Of a stretch of DNA of 20,811 nucleotides, positions 14,453-20,811 are shown in pieces (position 1 is the first letter of the stretch; each line of letters opens with the position of its first letter). Position numbers and translations under genes: made by a program. The DNA comes from a virus. The stretch spans positions 4,212 to 25,022 of the IMG/VR virus record IMGVR_UViG_3300030116_002612; one strand, given 5' to 3'. The notes under the pieces are model-generated. The model did not search any database. It had not been told where the DNA came from and saw nothing but the letters and a program-made list of their open reading frames with translations.

Positions 14453-14826
14453 CATTACAACAAGTACATGATAGTTTAAATATCCACAGTGCATCCATTC
14501 CTTTTTATTTGGAAACAAGTTTTAGTGCTGATGATACAGACAATCATGATTTTATTTTTAGTGGGAACGGAAAATCCGTTCAAACAATTCATGTAAACAA
14601 TGCAAGCAATCAGACTGCAACTATAACTTTATACGGTTGTCAGGCATCTGATTCAACTGTCGGTTCCACAACTGCAGTTCAGATAGGTTCGTTTACAGTA
14701 GCAGCAACAAGTGGAGGCTATGAATGTTGTAGTGACCCATTTCCGTATTACATTGTAAGGATTGCTTACAGTTCTACACCAGATGGTTCAACTACTAAAT
14801 TATTTATAAACACAGGGGTGGATTAA
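14449..14826 (+). CDS. Hypothetical beta-rich protein, 125 residues
   Basis: Starts within the end of the preceding gene (ATGA overlap). Short Ser/Thr-rich strands dominate (TIHVNNASNQTATITLYGC; AVQIGSFTVAAT), with a Cys-Cys pair near 98-99 (YECCSDPFPYYIVRIAY) and another Cys near residue 64. The profile looks like a compact jelly-roll or immunoglobulin-like domain, as in small tail or fibre-associated proteins. It is directly followed by the long fibre gene with no spacing, consistent with a fibre-base or fibre-capping partner. No family recognised; structural role is inferred. Confidence 0.75.
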   Translation: MTLQQVHDSLNIHSASIPFYLETSFSADDTDNHDFIFSGNGKSVQTIHVNNASNQTATITLYGCQASDSTVGSTTAVQIGSFTVAATSGGYECCSDPFPYYIVRIAYSSTPDGSTTKLFINTGVD

Positions 14827-17721
14827 ATGTTAGGAGTAAAAGCTGCCAGTCTTGGCAAGATGGGGTCGCACACACTTGATGGTGCTTCCCATACAGATGT
14901 AACAAGTATGTCTGAGGCTAAAGGTGATATTTTAGTCTACACAGGCAGCACTTGGGATAAATTAGCAATAGGTACCAACAATAAAATACTTATTGCAGAC
15001 TCAAGCACATCAACAGGTTTAGCTTGGGCAGAAGATATTACGATTGGTGGTGACCTAACAGTATCTGGTGACACAATCACGGCAAACGTTGCAACCATTC
15101 AGGTTGAAGACAAGAACATGGAGTTGAACAAAGTTGGTTCTCCTAGTGATTCTAATGCTGATGGTGGTGGTCTAACGATAAAAGGTACCTCTGATAAAAC
15201 AATTACATTTACAAACGCTACTGGTGACTTTGATTTTTCAGAAAACGTAGATATAGCCAGTGGTAAAACATTTAAAGTAGCCGGCACTACAGTTCTATCA
15301 AACAATACTTTAGGTAGTGGAGTTACATCTTCATCACTAACAGAACTTGGAACAATAACTACAGGTGTTTGGAACGGTACTGCAATAGGTTTAGCTTATG
15401 GTGGTACAGGACTTGTTGGTGCTACAGACGGTAAAATAGTTGTAGCAGACGGCTCTGGTGCTCCAGTAGCAGTTCAAGCTATGACTGCTAACGATGGTAC
15501 TTTTAAACACGAAGTAGGTGGTATTGAGGCAGATATATCAGCAATAGCCAAAGGTGGATTAGTTGCTGGTTCTGGTAGTGGTTCAATGGCAATTAGAACT
15601 GTTGGAAGCAACGACCATGTACTTACTGCAGACAGCAGTGAAGCTACTGGTATGAAATGGGCAGCAGCAGCATCAGGTGCAGTAACTGCACTAAACAATG
15701 CTACAGCAAACGAATTAGTTACAGTTGGTTCTACAACAACAGAATTAGATGCAGAAGCTAACCTTACATTTGATGGCTCAGGAGACCTTGAGATAGGTGC
15801 TGGTTCATCTGGTGACCCTAGAATTACGTTTGACATAAACAGCACAGACGAATGGACTGTGGGTGTTGATGACAGTGATAGTGATAAATTTAAAATAGAC
15901 ACTGGTGCTGCAGTAGGTGGAGCAACTAAATTTAGTTTAGATAGTTCTGGTAATGCAGTTATCGCTGGTGCTCTTACTTTAGGTTCAACCTCTTTTGCAA
16001 ACTCTGACGGAGTTCTTCAAGTAGCAGGTCAAACAAACATTACATCATTAGGAACACTTACTGCTTTGACAGTTGACGACATTGGTTTAGATAGTAAGAC
16101 AGTTACAATGACTGGTTCTTCTGGTGACACAGCAACATTAGTAGTTGCAGCAAATGGTGCATTCTCAATAAATACTAACGATGCTTCTGCATCAGCAGCA
16201 CATCTTACAGTAGATATTGACGGTGATATAACATTTGATGCACACACAGGTATATTTAAGTTCTTTGATGCTGGCAGTGAAGTATTTAGAATCACTGAAA
16301 GTGGTTCTGGCGACATTACCATGAAAGTAGAAACAAATGAAAAAGACCTTATCTTTACAGACAATGGTGATAATGAAGGCTTTAGAATACTAGACAATGC
16401 AGCAGGTGTTAAAGTTGCAGGTACCATAGAACTAGGTCATGCTTCAGATACTACAATAGCAAGAGCAAGTTCGGGTGCTATTACAGTTGAAGGCACTGCA
16501 GTATTACTTGCAGGTGCACAAACAGGCATTACCACAATATTAAACACAAGCACTAAAGTTGGTAGAGATGCACACAATCTAATTGATTTTACTACTGATG
16601 ATACAATTGCATTACGACTGAACAACAATGATGTTTTGAGTTTTACTGAATCATCTTCAGATGTAATTATCAAACCACTTCAAGATTCAAAAGATATAGT
16701 ATTCCAACAGTACGATGGAACTGAAGTAGCAAGAGTAGAGGACAATGGAACATTTAATATAGTAACTGACAAGTTAGCAATTAATGGAACAGCAGTTACA
16801 TCAACAGCAGCAGAGCTAAACATACTTGATGGAGTAACCTCTACTGCAACTGAATTAAATATTTTAGATGGTGTAACGGCTTCTGCTACTGAATTAAATA
16901 TCTTAGATGATGCTACCGTTACTACAGCAGAACTAAATTTACTAGATGGTGGTACATCAGTTGGTGGTTCTATTACAGTTGGGGATTCTGATGGATTTAT
17001 TGTAAATGATGGTGGAACAATGAAAACTATCCCTGCATCAGATGTAAAGACTTACGCAGGTGGTAGTGGTGGTGCTTATTCCCTTATATCTAGCACTAAC
17101 TTTGGTGCAAGTAGCACTATGACACATGAATTTCAAAATATATTTACAGAAGAAAATGCAAACTACAGAATATATCTCCAGATGGGTCAATACAACCAAA
17201 GTGGTACTCCATTTCCATATTTAAGATTGTATACAGATACAGGAACAACTGAAGGTTCAAATGTTAGATATCATGGTAGAAGTGTTGGTTCAGGTGGTGT
17301 GTCTACAGAAACTAATTTAGGAACAGCAAATAGTATTGGTTCTTCTGGTGATGAATGGTCAATGATATGTGCAACTGATACTAATGCTGGTGTAATTCAA
17401 GGTGATGACTTTCCAGCTTATCATGCAGTTATAGATATATTTAATGCTAGACATACAACTGGAACTAGCCAAACAACAAATAGAGATAGAGTAACTTCTA
17501 TTTCATGTCATGGTGGTTATATGGATATGGCAGGATACTTTAAACAATTTAGTTTTGAAATTCACATGGATGAAGCAAAAGAATTATTTGGTTTCGGTAT
17601 ACATACATCAAGATACTATCCTGACTCTGATGGTGCTTTAGGTACAAACCTGCATGGTTCAAATAATCCTACTGAAGGTATGGCAGGGCAATTTGATTTA
17701 TATAAAATAAGTGTTACATAG
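14827..17721 (+). CDS. Long tail fibre-like protein, 964 residues
   Basis: The ATG follows the previous stop without a gap; GGGGTGG just upstream may serve as ribosome site. The protein is Ser/Thr/Gly/Asp-rich with regularly spaced short strands, typical of trimeric fibres. Recognisable fibre motifs are GTITTGVWNGTAIG followed by AYGGTG (about 178-198), TSLGTLTALTV (about 405-415) and four 13-residue units of the AELNILDG type at 658-709. The last 210 residues differ: richer in aromatic residues and AT-richer codons (ANYRIYLQMGQYN; PYLRLYTDTG; FGFGIHTSRYYP), ending in QFDLYKISVT. They look like a globular beta-sandwich, the probable receptor-binding tip. No chaperone-type autocleaving C-terminus is visible. 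Confidence 0.82.
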   Translation: MLGVKAASLGKMGSHTLDGASHTDVTSMSEAKGDILVYTGSTWDKLAIGTNNKILIADSSTSTGLAWAEDITIGGDLTVSGDTITANVATIQVEDKNMELNKVGSPSDSNADGGGLTIKGTSDKTITFTNATGDFDFSENVDIASGKTFKVAGTTVLSNNTLGSGVTSSSLTELGTITTGVWNGTAIGLAYGGTGLVGATDGKIVVADGSGAPVAVQAMTANDGTFKHEVGGIEADISAIAKGGLVAGSGSGSMAIRTVGSNDHVLTADSSEATGMKWAAAASGAVTALNNATANELVTVGSTTTELDAEANLTFDGSGDLEIGAGSSGDPRITFDINSTDEWTVGVDDSDSDKFKIDTGAAVGGATKFSLDSSGNAVIAGALTLGSTSFANSDGVLQVAGQTNITSLGTLTALTVDDIGLDSKTVTMTGSSGDTATLVVAANGAFSINTNDASASAAHLTVDIDGDITFDAHTGIFKFFDAGSEVFRITESGSGDITMKVETNEKDLIFTDNGDNEGFRILDNAAGVKVAGTIELGHASDTTIARASSGAITVEGTAVLLAGAQTGITTILNTSTKVGRDAHNLIDFTTDDTIALRLNNNDVLSFTESSSDVIIKPLQDSKDIVFQQYDGTEVARVEDNGTFNIVTDKLAINGTAVTSTAAELNILDGVTSTATELNILDGVTASATELNILDDATVTTAELNLLDGGTSVGGSITVGDSDGFIVNDGGTMKTIPASDVKTYAGGSGGAYSLISSTNFGASSTMTHEFQNIFTEENANYRIYLQMGQYNQSGTPFPYLRLYTDTGTTEGSNVRYHGRSVGSGGVSTETNLGTANSIGSSGDEWSMICATDTNAGVIQGDDFPAYHAVIDIFNARHTTGTSQTTNRDRVTSISCHGGYMDMAGYFKQFSFEIHMDEAKELFGFGIHTSRYYPDSDGALGTNLHGSNNPTEGMAGQFDLYKISVT
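16798..16953 (+). repeat. Four 39-bp tandem repeats in the fibre gene
   Basis: Four consecutive 13-codon units encode TSTAAELNILDGV, TSTATELNILDGV, TASATELNILDDA and TVTTAELNLLDGG. Synonymous changes between copies show that they are old rather than freshly duplicated. Repeats of this AELNxLDG type occur in fibre-like proteins of many aquatic phages and probably form a rod or hinge. Confidence 0.85.
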
Positions 17722-17729
17722 GAGATAAT

Positions 17730-18122
17730 ATGGCTACATGGAAAGATACAGATGGTTTTACAGATGCACAAGTCGCTGTGTTAAATAATTTAAGTGATTC
17801 AAGATATAACAATGATATTTATAATTGGTCAAATGAATACTTTCAATCAAGCCTTGTTGATACTGATGTAGAAAATTTAAGAGCAATGGTAAATATTACA
17901 AACTATCAATTAGTAAGTGTTAATCCATCTGTTTTGCAAAGCACTTTAAATGTTACATACGATAGTGCTAGTGATTATACAGACCAAGAAAAGTCTTGGA
18001 TTGCAGGTTGGAAATTTAATAATGCAGGAAAAATAGGTTTTGCAATAGCAAGGGCTAAAAGATTATCAGCACTTTCCTATGCAGACCAAACTATTATAGA
18101 CCTTTTAGGAGAATCATTGTAA
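17730..18122 (+). CDS. Hypothetical protein, 130 residues
   Basis: GGAGATAAT precedes the ATG, eight bases after the fibre stop. The protein is mainly alpha-helical, Asn/Ser/Tyr-rich at first (QVAVLNNLSDSRYNNDIYNW) and ends with helices (EKSWIAGWKFNNAGKIGFAI; DQTIIDLLGESL). Its stop overlaps the adaptor ATG by one base (TAATG), so the two are probably coupled. A head-tail joining or fibre-attachment role would fit the position, but I recognise no family and assign no function. Confidence 0.78.
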   Translation: MATWKDTDGFTDAQVAVLNNLSDSRYNNDIYNWSNEYFQSSLVDTDVENLRAMVNITNYQLVSVNPSVLQSTLNVTYDSASDYTDQEKSWIAGWKFNNAGKIGFAIARAKRLSALSYADQTIIDLLGESL

Positions 18123-19396
18123 TGGCAGCGATACAATCAAAAAATAGAGCAGAACTAAGACAGTCAATAGGCTACCAGCTTGGTGCTTGTACTGTGGGTA
18201 CTGCTACTGCAGATGGAGATACAACTACTTTTAAAGATACAGTAAATCTTTTTGGTGGAGACGATGAGTACAATGGTTCATGGCTTGTAGTTACAGATGC
18301 TACAGACAACACTGTAAACATAAGAAGAATAACTGACTATGCTTCTAGCACTAGCACAATTACAGTATCACCTGCACTTACTTTCAACGTTGCTACTGGA
18401 GATGCTTACGAAATATATGACAACGATTTACCACCTGCAAGAATACACGATTTTATAAACAGGGCTATATCTGGGATTACAAGAAAAGGTGCCCCACAGA
18501 CTACTGACTTTAGTTTACATTCATCATCTGAAGTATATGCTTACTCATTACCTTCAGATTTAGTTGGATTACAAAAGGTAGAATACAGAAAAAAATACTT
18601 TGGTAAATCATTACTTACTTGTGATGCTGTCTTTGATGAAGTAACAACTGGTGTTTCAAGCGTTGTAGTAGATGAAGAAGACCACAGAGAAGGTCAAGCT
18701 GCAAACAAAATGGTTATTCCTGACTCTACTGGCATAAATACAATATTAATATCTGATTCAATAACATCAACAAACATATCAGGTTATACTCATTTAGAAT
18801 TTTTTATAAAAACAAACGTTGCACTTACAGCAGGTCAATTTGCAGTTAGACTATCTGCAGTAGCAAACAACGCTACAAGTGGTGTCTATGAAGACGTAGC
18901 AGTGCCTGCAACATCAGCAGACACATGGACTCATCACAGAATAGCTTTGAGTAGTGCAGAGAACCTAACGGCTATAATATCTGTTGGCTTGATACAAGTA
19001 GCAGACATTGGTGCAGCAACTGTATCAATAGATGATATTAAGGTATCAAGAGACTACGGTGCAGCATACGAAGAAATACACAGAAACTTTTACACAATAG
19101 ACAGAGCAAACAGAAGATTAGTGTTTGATGAGAATGCTAGAGCAGTTGTAAGAAACTCTTTGCTCAAACTTACAGGAGTAAAAAAACCTACACTGCTTAC
19201 ATCTGACACAACAAGTTGTGATGTAGAGCCAGAGTTTATTATCCAAAAGGCATCATCAATGGCGTTGCTTGCTAGGTCTGACAGGTCTGCTGAAAGAAGA
19301 GAAGCAGCACAATTAGATAGTGAAAGAATGAATTTACAAGCAGAGCAAACGTTAGCAAGGAGTCAAACTCCACAGAGGTGTGTTTGGATTGATTGA
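18122..19396 (+). CDS. Head-tail adaptor-like (tail tube A-like) protein with inserted beta domains
   Basis: A 424-residue protein of patchwork design. Residues 1-20 are a helix (NRAELRQSIGYQLG). About 22-100 is a small beta domain (GDTTTFKDTVNLF ... ITVSPALTFNVATGD). About 104-125 returns to helix (PPARIHDFINRAISGI), followed by VYAYSLPSDLVGLQKVEYRK near 138-157, a pattern typical of phage tail adaptor proteins. Residues about 163-309 look like an inserted carbohydrate-binding-type beta sandwich (YTHLEFFIKTN; TWTHHRIALSS; ATVSIDDIKVS). The C-terminus (about 310-424) is helical and ends in RCVWID. In T7-like phages such an adaptor binds under the portal and receives the nozzle, which agrees with the next gene. 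Adjacent stop and start codons overlap on both sides. Confidence 0.68.
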   Translation: MAAIQSKNRAELRQSIGYQLGACTVGTATADGDTTTFKDTVNLFGGDDEYNGSWLVVTDATDNTVNIRRITDYASSTSTITVSPALTFNVATGDAYEIYDNDLPPARIHDFINRAISGITRKGAPQTTDFSLHSSSEVYAYSLPSDLVGLQKVEYRKKYFGKSLLTCDAVFDEVTTGVSSVVVDEEDHREGQAANKMVIPDSTGINTILISDSITSTNISGYTHLEFFIKTNVALTAGQFAVRLSAVANNATSGVYEDVAVPATSADTWTHHRIALSSAENLTAIISVGLIQVADIGAATVSIDDIKVSRDYGAAYEEIHRNFYTIDRANRRLVFDENARAVVRNSLLKLTGVKKPTLLTSDTTSCDVEPEFIIQKASSMALLARSDRSAERREAAQLDSERMNLQAEQTLARSQTPQRCVWID

Positions 19397-20811
19397 TGGC
19401 AACAAGAGTAGTAGACGAAAATGAAATAATATTAAATGGTGTTTACTACCGTGTATCTAATCCTGTAAGAAGATTTATCACAAGTCAGTTTCCCGGCAAG
19501 ATTACTCTTGGTGATTACAACCTAGAGTCAAACCCTATTACATCTACGTTTGTATCTAGTGACCACAGAGGTGGTATAGGTATAGAACGTATGGACCCAT
19601 CAAAAGATTTAGATAGAGTCTGGTGGTCTACTGGTCAACTAAGACACAAAGACCACTTTGTTTTACCGAAGCTGGCAGTTGCTAGTGGTAGTGACCCTGA
19701 TACAACCTTAGAGCAATTTTTAACCTTCAAAGGGGTGCTGTATGCAGCAGGAGGAGGATTCCTGCATACATACAACACAAACAACACTTGGACAACTATT
19801 GAAGTGTCAACGACAACACCAATTGACAGTGCAACAGATGCTGAGGTTGGAATGGTAAATAGTGTACCAACAGCAGTTTTTGCAAATAATAGGGGTGTAT
19901 ATTACAGCACAACAGGTTCTGGTTGGGCTTCAAACTCAACTGCAAGCACACCGTTTATAGCATTTTTTAAAGACCAAATATATGCAATAGACAAAGACGG
20001 ACAACTAAGACGTTCATCTGATTTGTCAGGCAGTTGGACTAATGATGCTCTACTTCAATTAGATGATGACTCAATAGTAGGTTTAATTGTCGCAAGAAAT
20101 GCAAGTCAAGATAGAGTCTTATACGCAGTGACTCAACAAGGTTTATATGTGCATGATGATGCCAACACAAGATTTATTAAAACAGATTTTATTATTCCAA
20201 AAAATAAAGATAATGGAATAGGCACAGCAACATGGAGAGGTAGTATTTATTATCCATCAAGCATGGGTTTATATAAAATAAATGTAGGTAGAGATGCAAC
20301 AGTGGTTACAACTGTTGGTCTTGATAAAGATGATGGTGTGCCCCAAGTTTACAGAGGAAAAATTACAAAGGTTATTCCTACACTTAACGAGTTATTATTA
20401 GTTGTAAATGCACAAGAACAAGACACAACTCCTTTGACAAGTAAGATACACGCTACTGCAGGTAGCCGGTCCAGAATGAATACACAAATAGGTGGAGGTC
20501 TAACTGGGTTTTCTTATATTGCAGCTTTTGATGATAGAGGCTATGAGATAAAACATATTACAGGTTCTAGTTCAGCAGGTATTACAGGTGCATTTGTTGG
20601 CACAGACCAAGACCAATATAGGTTGTGGGTAAACTATGATAACAATGCTTACTATGTAAATTTATCAACAGATGTCATTAATCCAAGTCAGATTGCTGAC
20701 CAAACTTATGCAAGTTCAGCAACTCTTGAGACACCATACTTTGATGCAAACGTTATTGGTCAAGACAAAGTAGCACTAGCACTTAGAGTAGAAACAGAAA
20801 ATCCTACGACT
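19396..20811 (+). CDS. Nozzle-like / beta-propeller tail protein, 3' end outside the window
   Basis: Begins at an ATG sharing one base with the adaptor stop (TGATG) and stays open for 472 codons to the window end. After an N-terminal part of about 90 residues (NGVYYRVSNPVRRFITSQF; DRVWWSTGQLRHKDHFVLPK) come repeated four-stranded-sheet-like units: LTFKGVLYAAGGGFLHTYN, AVFANNRGVYYSTTGSGWA, AFFKDQIYAIDKDGQLRRSS, RVLYAVTQQGLYVHDD and ATWRGSIYYPSSMGLYKINV. This spacing of about 40-45 residues resembles a beta-propeller. In T7-type phages the nozzle protein, which follows the adaptor, contains a propeller and is about 800 residues, so more should lie beyond the edge. A minor tail protein of another tail type is the alternative. 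Confidence 0.72.
   Translation, partial: MATRVVDENEIILNGVYYRVSNPVRRFITSQFPGKITLGDYNLESNPITSTFVSSDHRGGIGIERMDPSKDLDRVWWSTGQLRHKDHFVLPKLAVASGSDPDTTLEQFLTFKGVLYAAGGGFLHTYNTNNTWTTIEVSTTTPIDSATDAEVGMVNSVPTAVFANNRGVYYSTTGSGWASNSTASTPFIAFFKDQIYAIDKDGQLRRSSDLSGSWTNDALLQLDDDSIVGLIVARNASQDRVLYAVTQQGLYVHDDANTRFIKTDFIIPKNKDNGIGTATWRGSIYYPSSMGLYKINVGRDATVVTTVGLDKDDGVPQVYRGKITKVIPTLNELLLVVNAQEQDTTPLTSKIHATAGSRSRMNTQIGGGLTGFSYIAAFDDRGYEIKHITGSSSAGITGAFVGTDQDQYRLWVNYDNNAYYVNLSTDVINPSQIADQTYASSATLETPYFDANVIGQDKVALALRVETENPTT

Overview
The window looks like the packaging and virion-structure module of an AT-rich, tailed double-stranded DNA phage (Caudoviricetes). The style (AGA- and ATA-rich codons, small overlapping genes, a fibre with repeated AELNILDG units) resembles uncultured aquatic phages. 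The host cannot be told from the sequence. I see no integrase, repressor, tRNA, CRISPR array or insertion sequence. A head-tail adaptor-like gene is followed by an open beta-propeller-like gene, and no tape-measure gene is visible. This favours a short-tailed (podovirus-like) virion, but it is an inference.

Layout. Positions 17-616 hold two small genes on the minus strand, including a 51-residue putative zinc-binding protein too short for usual ORF cut-offs. Each is preceded by a hairpin followed by a shared sequence, CGTYTTAGTAAAMAAT. Positions 617-1425 contain no convincing gene. A near-consensus sigma-70-type promoter at 1328-1357 points leftward into this GC-enriched, hairpin-rich stretch, suggesting a structured RNA of about 650 nt. 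From 1426 onward everything is on the plus strand: small terminase, a 394-base gap, large terminase, portal, three proteins of unknown function (one of 1425 residues, probably an internal or ejected virion protein), scaffold, major capsid protein, a small Cys-rich protein, a decoration-like protein, a hairpin terminator, two small proteins, a 964-residue fibre-like protein, a small protein, a head-tail adaptor and the beginning of a nozzle/beta-propeller protein that runs off the end.

How the genes work together. TerS would recognise the phage DNA, TerL would pump and cut it through the portal, the scaffold would organise the HK97-fold capsid, and the adaptor, nozzle and fibre would complete the tail. 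Several adjacent genes overlap by 1-4 bases (TAATG, TGATG or ATGA junctions), indicating translational coupling.

Most unusual regions. (1) The non-coding 650-1325 stretch has its own promoter and interlocked complementary blocks. (2) The terS-terL gap contains a run of short tandem duplications, then an A9 tract, a G-run stretch that could form a two-tier quadruplex, and TGTC-type repeats; it is the best candidate for the packaging recognition or cutting site. All functional assignments come from reading motifs by eye; no database search was possible.
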